Source of the DNA: Caballeronia choica
GTDB taxonomy: Bacteria; Pseudomonadota; Gammaproteobacteria; Burkholderiales; Burkholderiaceae
Direction of reading: 5' to 3'
Length of the DNA: 35,755 nucleotides
Assembly: GCF_001544535.1 (NCBI RefSeq)
Contig: NZ_FCON02000081.1
Coordinates: 1 to 35,755, forward strand
Shown: piece by piece, positions 17,625-25,245 of the stretch
How positions within the stretch are numbered: position 1 is the stretch's first letter
How the letters are laid out: each line of letters opens with the position of its first letter
Program-made: the position numbers and the translations under genes
The notes under the pieces: model-generated
What the model saw: only the letters and a program-made list of their open reading frames with translations
Databases searched by the model: none
Told to the model about the DNA's origin: nothing

Positions 17625-18158
17625 CTATCGCGACCGGCTCACGAGGCGCGGACCGGCAATGAGAACCCAGCCCGCCGCAGCGCCGATCAATCCGGCCGTC
17701 GCCAGGCTGAAGAACGCCGCGGCATCCGGCCTGAGTCCGCTTGCGAAGTAAGCGGTCATCCCGAGAAAATAGCCCACGATGCTGTTGAGCAGCGTGAGTT
17801 GCGCAAGCATCGCGACGACCACCAGCAAGAACACGACTACCGGCAGCGCGAAAACCCCAAGCACGGGTGCGAGATGACCGACTCCGGCAAACCCCGCCAT
17901 GCCCAGCAGATAGCCGATCAACAGGCAGCAGATCGCGACCGACCCGGCACGCACGCTGCCGCGTCCCGAGCCGAACGTCGTCCATCCGATGAACATCATC
18001 CAGACAGGCAGGGACATGATCGCGCTCGCCTGTGCCGCCAGCGCGGCGACCAGGGACACGAATACGACGGTCGCGGCGAACTGTCCGCCGCATGCCGCAT
18101 TGGACCGTACGGCTGGCGCTTCGGCCGGGGCCGCCTGACTCATCTGATCCTCGCTCAT
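17625..18158 (-). CDS. DUF1097 family membrane protein
   Basis: A 177-residue integral membrane protein with about five hydrophobic segments (for example FAATVVFVSLVAALAAQASA, CCLLIGYLLGMAGFAG, VVVFLLVVVAMLAQLTLL) and the GYFLGM and GWxTFGSG-like motifs of DUF1097. ATG 18158 is preceded by GGAG 7 bases away; an ATG two codons upstream is too close to that site. It is the last gene of the hydantoinase-Rieske operon, 70 bases behind the oxygenase. Function is unknown; the family often sits beside transport or catabolic genes, so a small permease or accessory role is possible. Confidence 0.75.
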   Translation of the reverse strand: MSEDQMSQAAPAEAPAVRSNAACGGQFAATVVFVSLVAALAAQASAIMSLPVWMMFIGWTTFGSGRGSVRAGSVAICCLLIGYLLGMAGFAGVGHLAPVLGVFALPVVVFLLVVVAMLAQLTLLNSIVGYFLGMTAYFASGLRPDAAAFFSLATAGLIGAAAGWVLIAGPRLVSRSR

Positions 18159-18228
18159 CGTCATTCTCCAACCGTCATGGATAAAACCGGCAGATGAGCC
18201 CACGGCCCACCCGCCCCCTTCCCGCAAC

Positions 18229-19284
18229 TCACGAGACAGCCTGCTCGCCGAGCCCGAGCCTTGCCAGCGCCCGCCGATACTCGATCGACATGCGATCCGC
18301 GGGAATGTGGATTTCATCGCGCAAGTCGAGCGGCAACTGATTGGGAGACTGCGCTTCCACTTGCGGCGCATCTTCCGCATTGATCCGCATCGTGAAGTCG
18401 ATCAGCACTTCCGCGGGCGTAAGCCGGCTTTCATCCACCACCACCTGGAAAATCCGCGTCGACCTCGCGCTGACTGGCGATGCGATGTCGTAAATCCGGT
18501 AAACATGCCCGGTCTTCGGATCGAAGACCTTGACCGACGATGCAAACGGCAGCGTCAGTTCGTAGGAGTAGACGGCGTGCCGATAGACCGGTGCGGCATC
18601 GGAATTCGCGTTGTCGGCATAGCGCACCTGTTCGGTGACGTCGGCCTGAAATGACAGCCGCGTCTCCGATATCGATACGTCATACGGTGCAATGGCCTCT
18701 TCGGGTCCGCCGAAGGTGCCCGTGTGCACCCACGGCACATGGCAGATGTCGTTGAAGTTTTCAACATGCCGCGCCGCCGACGATTGCCACGTGCTGACCG
18801 GCACCACCGCCACGGTGCCGCTGCCGTTTTCGATGGCGGGCCATTCGGGCAGGTCGGCGCGTGGCGTCGATGCGAGGCATACCCAGACAAACCCATAGCG
18901 CTCAGTGCACAAATAGGTCTGCAGGCGAAGCTTGCCCGGCACCGGAGAGCCCGGGGGCAGCGCCGGAATCCGCACGCACACGCCCGCGCAGTCGTAGTGA
19001 AACCCATGGAAGCCGCACACGAGCAGGCCGTCCTTGATCGAGCCGAGGCTCAGCTTCGCGCCGCGATGACTGCATACGTCCCGCGCCGCTTTCACGCCCT
19101 CCGGCGTGCGGTAAAGGACCACGGGAACGTCGAGCAGGCGCACGCCGGCCGGCTTGTCCGTCACTTCCGACGAAAGCGCGACCGGATGCCAGAACGTCGA
19201 CAGCACGTTCCAGTCGGACTCGCTGAAGCCGCTGTCCGGTGGCATCGCCGGCTTGGCCTGAGTATTGTTGACGGGGAGGAACAT
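18229..19284 (-). CDS. Rieske non-heme iron oxygenase, VanA-like
   Basis: A 351-residue oxygenase component. The N-terminal Rieske domain has the 2Fe-2S ligands Cys71-x-His73 (CSHRGAK) and Cys90-x2-His93 (CGFHGFHYD). The catalytic domain shows the mononuclear iron motif NDICHVPWVH, with bridging Asp179 and ligands His182 and His187. Length and pattern match single-component oxygenases of the vanillate demethylase/TsaM type, which usually remove O- or N-methyl groups or hydroxylate. Start ATG 19284 follows AAGGAG. The VanB-type reductase gene is 12 bases upstream and supplies electrons. The substrate is not apparent; the hydantoinase and Rid genes hint at a nitrogen compound. Confidence 0.92.
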   Translation of the reverse strand: MFLPVNNTQAKPAMPPDSGFSESDWNVLSTFWHPVALSSEVTDKPAGVRLLDVPVVLYRTPEGVKAARDVCSHRGAKLSLGSIKDGLLVCGFHGFHYDCAGVCVRIPALPPGSPVPGKLRLQTYLCTERYGFVWVCLASTPRADLPEWPAIENGSGTVAVVPVSTWQSSAARHVENFNDICHVPWVHTGTFGGPEEAIAPYDVSISETRLSFQADVTEQVRYADNANSDAAPVYRHAVYSYELTLPFASSVKVFDPKTGHVYRIYDIASPVSARSTRIFQVVVDESRLTPAEVLIDFTMRINAEDAPQVEAQSPNQLPLDLRDEIHIPADRMSIEYRRALARLGLGEQAVS

Positions 19285-19296
19285 TGTCTCGTCTCC

Positions 19297-20256
19297 TTAT
19301 AGGTCCAGCGTGAGTGTTGTGCCGGGCTTGCCCCGCGACACGCAGATCATCATCCTGTCGCCGCACGCCCGTTCCCGTGGCGACAGGCAGTAGTCGCGAT
19401 GCTCGATGTCCCCGCCCAGCACGGTCGTCCGGCAGGTACCGCAGATTCCCTGTTCGCAATTCAGTGGTGGCTCCACGCCATGTTCCCGAAGCACTTCAAC
19501 GATGCTGCGATCGGCCGGCACGGCTGTCTCGACCTTGCTGCGCGCCAGTACCATGTTGAAGCTCGCCGCCGTCGGTTCCGGAGCGGCGGGCGCAGCGAAA
19601 TATTCGGTGTGCAGGGTTACGTCATGACGATCGCCCACCGACGCGGACACGGCCTTCATGAAGCCCGCCGGCCCGCATAGGTACACGTGCGCGCCCGCAG
19701 GAATGCCTTGCGTGAGCCGCGCCACGCCGAAGCGCTGATGAGGCGGCCCGTCATCGAGATAGAGGCTTAATTGCTGCCCGAACGCGGCATGCTTCAGTTC
19801 GTCGCGGAAGGGCGTTCGCGCAAGCGAGCGTGTGGCGAAATGCATCGCAAACGCGCGGCCTTCGCGAGACAGGCGCCGCGCCATCGCCAGCAGCGGCGTC
19901 ACGCCGATGCCGCCCGCGACCAGCACCGCCGGCGCGTCGACGTGCGCCAGCGCGAATGCGTTGCGCGGCACCCCAACCGCGATGCGGCTGCCGGCCTCCA
20001 CTGCGTCGTGCATGAACGCCGAACCACCCCGGCCATCGGCGACTCTCAGCACGGCGATCACGTACCGGTCGCGCTCTGCATCGTCGTTCAGCAGCGAATA
20101 CTGCCGCACCGCGCCGGTCGGCAGGTGCACATCGATGTGGGCCCCCGCCTCGAACGAAGGCAACGGGCCGCCGTCGGGCCGCGCCAGTTCGAACGAACGA
20201 ATCCCGTCGGCTTCGTCGATGACGCGCCTGACTCGTAGCTCCATCGTGTTCTGCAT
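19297..20256 (-). CDS. Oxygenase reductase, VanB/phthalate dioxygenase reductase type
   Basis: A 319-residue iron-sulfur flavoprotein moving electrons from NAD(P)H to the Rieske oxygenase encoded next. Domain order is FMN-binding barrel (RQYSLLND, residues 51-58), nucleotide-binding domain (VAGGIGVTPLLAM, 113-125; YLCGPAGFM, 192-200), and a C-terminal plant-type ferredoxin with Cys267, Cys272, Cys275 and Cys305. This order is that of VanB and phthalate dioxygenase reductase. ATG 20256 is preceded by GAGG. All cofactor motifs are intact, so the pair should form a working two-component monooxygenase. Confidence 0.92.
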   Translation of the reverse strand: MQNTMELRVRRVIDEADGIRSFELARPDGGPLPSFEAGAHIDVHLPTGAVRQYSLLNDDAERDRYVIAVLRVADGRGGSAFMHDAVEAGSRIAVGVPRNAFALAHVDAPAVLVAGGIGVTPLLAMARRLSREGRAFAMHFATRSLARTPFRDELKHAAFGQQLSLYLDDGPPHQRFGVARLTQGIPAGAHVYLCGPAGFMKAVSASVGDRHDVTLHTEYFAAPAAPEPTAASFNMVLARSKVETAVPADRSIVEVLREHGVEPPLNCEQGICGTCRTTVLGGDIEHRDYCLSPRERACGDRMMICVSRGKPGTTLTLDL

Positions 20257-20299
20257 GACTCACATCCTCGGATTCGATCGTGGTGCCGTTCCGCTTGTG

Positions 20300-21145
20300 T
20301 TACGTCCGGCTCTCCGTGCCGACGATCGAAGCCCCTGAGTTGCTCGCGCTCAGCAGGAATTCGGATAGCGCAGCGGCAAACTCCTCGGGCGCTTCGATGT
20401 TGCACAGATGGCCCGCGCCCTCGATGACCGTGAGCCTGCTTCCCGCGATGTGCTTCGCGAGATACTGGCTTTCGGACAGCGGGAATACCCGGTCATCGTC
20501 GCCCGTCACGACGAGCGTGGGCACCTCGATGGACGGCAGCGCCTGACGAAAATCCGTCGTGACGAGCGCGCGCAACGCCTGCTTGTACGACGCCGGCCGC
20601 AATGCGACGAGCGACAGGCGCAGCCGCTCGCGAATCGCGGCATCGGCCCTTCTGCCAGCCAGCACGTCGACGAGACCCGGCGCGATATCGGCAATCGAAC
20701 GGCCCGCCTCCAGCGGTCTCAGCCGCCTCGCCAGGAAATCCTCGCGTTCGGCCGCCGTGAGCAGATTCGCTCCGGCGCTCGTCGCCGCGAGCGTCAGCGT
20801 CGCGACGCGCTGCGGACAATGCGTATAGAAGCTCTGCGCGATGAAGCCTCCCATCGACAGGCCGACGACATGCGCACGCTCTGCCCCGAGATGGTCGAGC
20901 AAGGCCGCGAGGTCGAGTGCGAAATCGTCGAAGACGAGTGTCTCGCCGGGGTCGTCGCTGTCGCCATAGCCCCGGGCGTCCCAGGCGACGCAGCAATACG
21001 CGCCGCCCAGCCGCTCGAGTTCGCCTCGCCAGTTGGAACGATTCCCGCCGACGCCGTGCAGAAACACGACGAGCGGCCCGGCGCCCGCGCGCTCGTATGC
21101 GAGCCGCACGCCGCCACGGTGGTAATAAGCGGTCGAGATGTTCAT
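20300..21145 (-). CDS. Alpha/beta hydrolase, enol-lactonase-like
   Basis: A 281-residue alpha/beta hydrolase. The oxyanion HGVGG (residues 30-34), nucleophile elbow GLSMGG (Ser97), acid loop GDDDRVFP and catalytic His in GAGHLCNIE are all in place. The sequence resembles 3-oxoadipate enol-lactonases and ring-cleavage hydrolases. Its ATG overlaps the Rid gene stop in an ATGA, so the two are translationally coupled. It would cleave an ester, lactone or amide formed during breakdown of the operon's substrate; the precise bond is unknown. Confidence 0.88.
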   Translation of the reverse strand: MNISTAYYHRGGVRLAYERAGAGPLVVFLHGVGGNRSNWRGELERLGGAYCCVAWDARGYGDSDDPGETLVFDDFALDLAALLDHLGAERAHVVGLSMGGFIAQSFYTHCPQRVATLTLAATSAGANLLTAAEREDFLARRLRPLEAGRSIADIAPGLVDVLAGRRADAAIRERLRLSLVALRPASYKQALRALVTTDFRQALPSIEVPTLVVTGDDDRVFPLSESQYLAKHIAGSRLTVIEGAGHLCNIEAPEEFAAALSEFLLSASNSGASIVGTESRT

Positions 21146-21558
21146 TCGAGGTCGTCCGGCAAGACAGCGATCGCCTCGATCTCGAGCAGGACGTTCGGAT
21201 AGATCAGTGCATCCACCTGCACGCCCGTGCTCGCGGGCTTGTACGCGCCGAAATATCGCTGGCGTACGGCCCAGTATTCGGCGGTAACGTTCTCTGTGAG
21301 TTCGCAGGCGAAATAGGTGGTCAGCTTGACAATGTCGGTCATCTTGCCGCCCGTGCGTTGCAGGATGGCCCGAATATTGTCGAAGCACTGATGCGCCTGC
21401 GCGGTCAGGTCGCCCTCTCCCACGAGCCTCCCGTCCGGTCCGAGCGCGATCTGGCCGGACAGATACACCGTATTGCCCGCTCGAACGGCGGGTGCGGGCG
21501 GCATGGCGTGCTCCCATTCCCATTCGGGCCGGATCGAAACGATATGGTTGTCAAACAT
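21142..21558 (-). CDS. Rid (YjgF/YER057c/UK114) family protein lacking the usual Arg
   Basis: A 138-residue Rid-family protein with the typical core (GNTVYLSGQIA, residues 28-38; QCFDNIRAIL, 57-66; LLEIEAIAV at the end). RidA enamine/imine deaminases carry a conserved Arg just after Pro-Ala before the last strands; here the segment reads KPASTGVQVDALI (107-119), with Ser110-Thr111 at that place. This puts the protein among Rid subgroups that lack imine deaminase activity, or suggests another reaction. ATG 21558 is preceded by AAGGAA. Rid proteins in catabolic clusters act in steps such as aminomuconate deamination; this one's job is unclear. Confidence 0.88.
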   Translation of the reverse strand: MFDNHIVSIRPEWEWEHAMPPAPAVRAGNTVYLSGQIALGPDGRLVGEGDLTAQAHQCFDNIRAILQRTGGKMTDIVKLTTYFACELTENVTAEYWAVRQRYFGAYKPASTGVQVDALIYPNVLLEIEAIAVLPDDLE

Positions 21559-21695
21559 TATTTTTCCTTGGGATGCGGACATCGCTGCCGCTGCGGCGGA
21601 GTGCGCGGCAGCCGTTTCGAAGTGCGTCGTCGCGTGCCGGGCGCTGCGCCATGCGGCCTGCATGACACAGCGGCCCGGCCATTCGGGCGCGCGTG

Positions 21696-23456
21696 CTATC
21701 CGGCTGCGGGCACGGCGGCCCGCAGCCGCGCCCGCAATGCCCGCGTCTCGGCAAGATCGACACGCGGCAAGTCCATCTCCACGATCACGACACCGTAGTC
21801 CTCGAATGCACTCCTGGGCGAAACGTATTCGTCGAACACGTCGCGCAAGACCAGTTCTGGGTCGCGCTCGAACGGATCGCCCCAGCCGCCGCCGCCTTGC
21901 TTGCGCGCGAACACGATCTCGCCGGGCTGCTGGAAGTAGCTCTCTCGCGCGATGTAGACCGGCTCTTCGTTGCGCCCCGTATAGTCGAGCACCACGAGAT
22001 TGCCGACGCTGTCGCTGCCGCCCGCGAAGCCTTTGAGCGGATAGCGCGAGTGCTGGACCTGGAAGTGATTGCCGACCGCATCCGTGGTTGCGCGCCGCTG
22101 CATCAAGTGCGCCGGCGAGCCGCGCCAGCGGCCGGGCGCGGCGGTGTCGATGCCGTACTCGTTCTGCAAATAGAGGAACGGGAACAGCACTTCCATCAGC
22201 TCGAACGACGGAATCCGCAGCGACCCGTGAGGCGCCGCATAGCCGCCCCATCCGTCGGCGCCATACGCGCCGCCGCTCGAAACGGGCGCGGCCGAATAGT
22301 CGAAGCTGATGTAAAGCTCGCTGTCGTAGCGCTTGTTGAGGCCGAAGATTACATCGATGGTCAGGTCGATGAAGGCTGAGCCGGTGCGCTCCGGCACGAC
22401 CTTCTCCAGGGCTTTCATCGTCGCCTGGCCGATGTCGTTGCCGATGCAGAGCGTCGAGTTGCCGACCGGCGCTGGCGAATAGGGATTCACCACGGTGCCT
22501 CTCGGCAGATGGACCTTGATCGGCCGGAAGAACCCCGAGTTCACGGGGATACCCGCCATCGCCACCGAGAACTCGGTATAGACCCACGACAGGCTGTTGC
22601 CAGGCGCGCTGTTGATGAAGCCCTGCGTCTGTTCGTGCGTGCCCGTCAGATCGACCGAGCAGCTGTCGCCTTCCACCGTAATCGCCACGTCGACGTTGAT
22701 GTCCTCGCCGCCGCCGAAGTCATGATCGAGAATGCTCTGGCCGCGATAGACGCCGTCGGGCCATGCCGCGATCACGGAACGCACCTGCTTCTCGCTGTAG
22801 TCGAGCAGGTAGTCGATCGTATCGATCGTCGTTTCGAGGCCGTACTTTTCGATGAGACGCAGGATGCGGTCTTCGCCGACCTTGCACGAACCGATCATCG
22901 CGTTCAGATCGCCCATCATGGCCTCGGGCAAGCGATTGTTCGCGCGCAGCAGGTCGATGACGTCACGCCGCATCTCGCCCTTCTCGCAGATCTTCATCGG
23001 CGCAAGGCGGAAGCCTTCCTGCCAGATCTCGTTGGCCTTCGAGTTGTAGCCGCCCGGCACCGGCCCGCCGATTTCCATGAAGTGCGCGCGCACAGCCGGA
23101 AAGAAGACCGGCTTGTTGTTGTAGAAGATCGGTTTCATCACCGTCCAGTCGGGAAGATGACTCCCCCCGAAGTACGGATCGGTCGCGATGATCATGTCGC
23201 CTTCGTTCAGGTTGTACTTGAACTCGCTCAGCATCGCCTCGACCGAGGTCAGCGAAGCATAGATGTGGACCGGTTGCGAATTGGCGCGCGCGAGCAGATC
23301 GACCTGCGTGCCGCGTGCGAAGAAGATGCCGGTCGAATAGTCGTGAGCTTCGGAAAAGGCGGGCGAGACCGATGTGTTTTCCATCGTCTTGCTGATCTCT
23401 TCGGAGACCGTCTCCAGATATTGCCGGACGATCTCGGCGGTGATCCTGTCAACCAT
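21696..23456 (-). CDS. Hydantoinase/oxoprolinase B-type subunit (second copy)
   Basis: A 586-residue HyuB-type protein, the non-ATP-binding partner of ATP-dependent hydantoinases, oxoprolinases and acetone/acetophenone carboxylases. Family hallmarks are the N-terminal SKTMENTSVSPAFSEAHDYS, TDPYFGGSHLPDWTVM, NSAPGNSLSWVYTEF and the C-terminal QGGGGWGDPFERDPE. Its ATG overlaps the stop of the other HyuB gene by 8 bases, so they are coupled. It differs clearly from that paralogue, so the pair is likely to form a heteromeric complex with the HyuA-type subunit. A 137-base gap without a recognised gene precedes the Rid gene. Confidence 0.9.
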   Translation of the reverse strand: MVDRITAEIVRQYLETVSEEISKTMENTSVSPAFSEAHDYSTGIFFARGTQVDLLARANSQPVHIYASLTSVEAMLSEFKYNLNEGDMIIATDPYFGGSHLPDWTVMKPIFYNNKPVFFPAVRAHFMEIGGPVPGGYNSKANEIWQEGFRLAPMKICEKGEMRRDVIDLLRANNRLPEAMMGDLNAMIGSCKVGEDRILRLIEKYGLETTIDTIDYLLDYSEKQVRSVIAAWPDGVYRGQSILDHDFGGGEDINVDVAITVEGDSCSVDLTGTHEQTQGFINSAPGNSLSWVYTEFSVAMAGIPVNSGFFRPIKVHLPRGTVVNPYSPAPVGNSTLCIGNDIGQATMKALEKVVPERTGSAFIDLTIDVIFGLNKRYDSELYISFDYSAAPVSSGGAYGADGWGGYAAPHGSLRIPSFELMEVLFPFLYLQNEYGIDTAAPGRWRGSPAHLMQRRATTDAVGNHFQVQHSRYPLKGFAGGSDSVGNLVVLDYTGRNEEPVYIARESYFQQPGEIVFARKQGGGGWGDPFERDPELVLRDVFDEYVSPRSAFEDYGVVIVEMDLPRVDLAETRALRARLRAAVPAAG

Positions 23457-25236
23457 GTTTGCGCTCCCGGATTTCAGTGATTGCTGCGTGTTCGCCGCGG
23501 ATGAGCCCGGTCGCGTGGCGATCGAGCGTCAGCGATTCGGGGTCGATCGCGACGCCATAGCGCTGGCGCGCGGCCTCGACGCTCACGAGGCCGTCGACGA
23601 CATCGGTCAGCACCTGCTCGGGCGCTCGCGCATACGGGTCGCCCCAGCCGGTCCCGCCGCCCATGACGACCGTGATCGTCGCGTCGTCCTGCAACGGCCA
23701 GCCGGTGACGACATCGAGGACGTCCAGCTGCTTTTCGCCACTGCTGCGAATCTCGATTGCATTGCCGCTTCCCGCCTGCCCGCCATGCGGCGCGAGCCCG
23801 CTTTCCGAACGCGGAACGACTACGGCGGTCAGCCGCAGTTCACCGGCCGGCGGACGCGGAAGCGAGATGACCGCGCGCGTTCCCGGACTTCCCCGCTGTG
23901 TGCCGGGACCGCCGGAGTCGATCGCGTATTCGAATTGATCGACGCGTCCGCCTCGCCCGGCTTCGTACAGTTCGACCGAAGGCAACGGCACACGGGCCGC
24001 GATACCGGGCAAGCCCCAGCCGTCGTGTTCGGCGGTGGCGTCGGTGTCGCCCAGCGCGAAGTTGGAGAAGTCGAACATTTCCGCCTGCTCGACGGTGCGC
24101 CCGTGACGCGCGAGGTGATGGATCGAGAACAGCAGCATCGCGTTCGATGTGACGCGGCCGCCGTGCCCCGGCAGCGCGAGATCGATCGCGGCGCTCACGG
24201 CCTCCGCGATCTCGCAGCCGGCATGCTGCAAGCCCCAGCCCGTCGGCGCCGGATAGCGCGGATTCACGAGCGTGCCCTCCGGCGCGATCACATTCACGCA
24301 TCGCATCGACCCGGCATTGCACGGCACTTCGCCGCCAAAGGCCACGATGAGCGGCAGCACCGCAAACGTCGAGCTCACGGACCGGCTCGCGTTGACGAAT
24401 CCCGGCGACTGCGCATCGGTGCCGGAGAAGTCGATCGTCACCGCGCCGCCGGTTGCGCTCAGCGCGACGCGCACGGTTGCCTCGCGGCCGCCGTGGGCGT
24501 CGTGTGCCAGCACGCCCCGGCCTTCATGACGCCCTGGAGGAAGCTGCTCGATCAGCGCGCGCATGCGCCGCTCCGAATAGTCCAGCACCCAGTCGACCGC
24601 CGCGAGCAACGGCTCGCGGCCATAGCTGTCAAGCAGGCCGCCGAGGCGCGCCCTACCGATCTCGGCTGCCGCCTTCATCGCTTCGATGTCCAGTCCGAAC
24701 GCCACCGGATTGCGGCTGTTGAGCGAAAGGGTTTGCAGCAGGTCGCGGCGCAGCTTGCCTTCCCGCACGAGCCGCACCGGCGTGCAGCGCGCGGCTTCCG
24801 CCCATAGCTCGGTCGCGCCTGGGTCGAGGTTGCCGCGCACGTTGCCCGCGAAATCCTCCGTGTGACCGCACACCGCGACGTACAGCGTGATGGAATCTCC
24901 GTATGCGACGGGTGCAACCAGCGTGAAGGTTTGCAGTCCCGCACCGCCGCCGTAGGGATCGTTCGTCAGCAGCACGTCTTCGGCTGACAGGTCATACTGG
25001 AAATAGTCGATCACGGTGGCGGCCGTCATCGCCATCGGATACATGTAGAGCGGATTACTGACCGCGATCAGTTGCCCTTCTTCGGTGAACAATGCGGTCG
25101 CGCACCGGCGCGATACGCCGATGGTCGGCGAGTACGCCGTGTTGGCGAGCGTCGCTTCCATCTCGGCGACGACAGCCTCGAACTTGCTGCGCAAAATCGC
25201 GGCGGATACAACATCCTGTCTGGGTGGCATCGTCAT
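23449..25236 (-). CDS. Hydantoinase/oxoprolinase B-type subunit (first copy)
   Basis: A 595-residue HyuB-type protein with the same architecture as the next gene but divergent sequence: VAEMEATLANTAYSPTIGVS at the N-terminus, TNDPYGGGAGLQTFTLV, GNVRGNLDPGATELWAEA, SGGPGTQRGSPGT and the closing GGGTGWGDPYARAPEQV. It starts at ATG 25236, 9 bases after the HyuA stop, with AAGGGGAAG upstream. The family contributes to ATP-driven opening of cyclic amides or carboxylation of ketones. Having two B-type subunits beside a single A-type is less common than the simple A-B pair. Confidence 0.9.
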   Translation of the reverse strand: MTMPPRQDVVSAAILRSKFEAVVAEMEATLANTAYSPTIGVSRRCATALFTEEGQLIAVSNPLYMYPMAMTAATVIDYFQYDLSAEDVLLTNDPYGGGAGLQTFTLVAPVAYGDSITLYVAVCGHTEDFAGNVRGNLDPGATELWAEAARCTPVRLVREGKLRRDLLQTLSLNSRNPVAFGLDIEAMKAAAEIGRARLGGLLDSYGREPLLAAVDWVLDYSERRMRALIEQLPPGRHEGRGVLAHDAHGGREATVRVALSATGGAVTIDFSGTDAQSPGFVNASRSVSSTFAVLPLIVAFGGEVPCNAGSMRCVNVIAPEGTLVNPRYPAPTGWGLQHAGCEIAEAVSAAIDLALPGHGGRVTSNAMLLFSIHHLARHGRTVEQAEMFDFSNFALGDTDATAEHDGWGLPGIAARVPLPSVELYEAGRGGRVDQFEYAIDSGGPGTQRGSPGTRAVISLPRPPAGELRLTAVVVPRSESGLAPHGGQAGSGNAIEIRSSGEKQLDVLDVVTGWPLQDDATITVVMGGGTGWGDPYARAPEQVLTDVVDGLVSVEAARQRYGVAIDPESLTLDRHATGLIRGEHAAITEIRERKHG

Positions 25237-25245
25237 GGCTTCCCC

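Noticed and set aside
19299-19304. ATAGGT half site before the Rieske gene
   Set aside because: The second half is absent (TGAGTG instead of ACCTAT), it overlaps the ribosome binding site region inside the operon, and no promoter boxes are in register.
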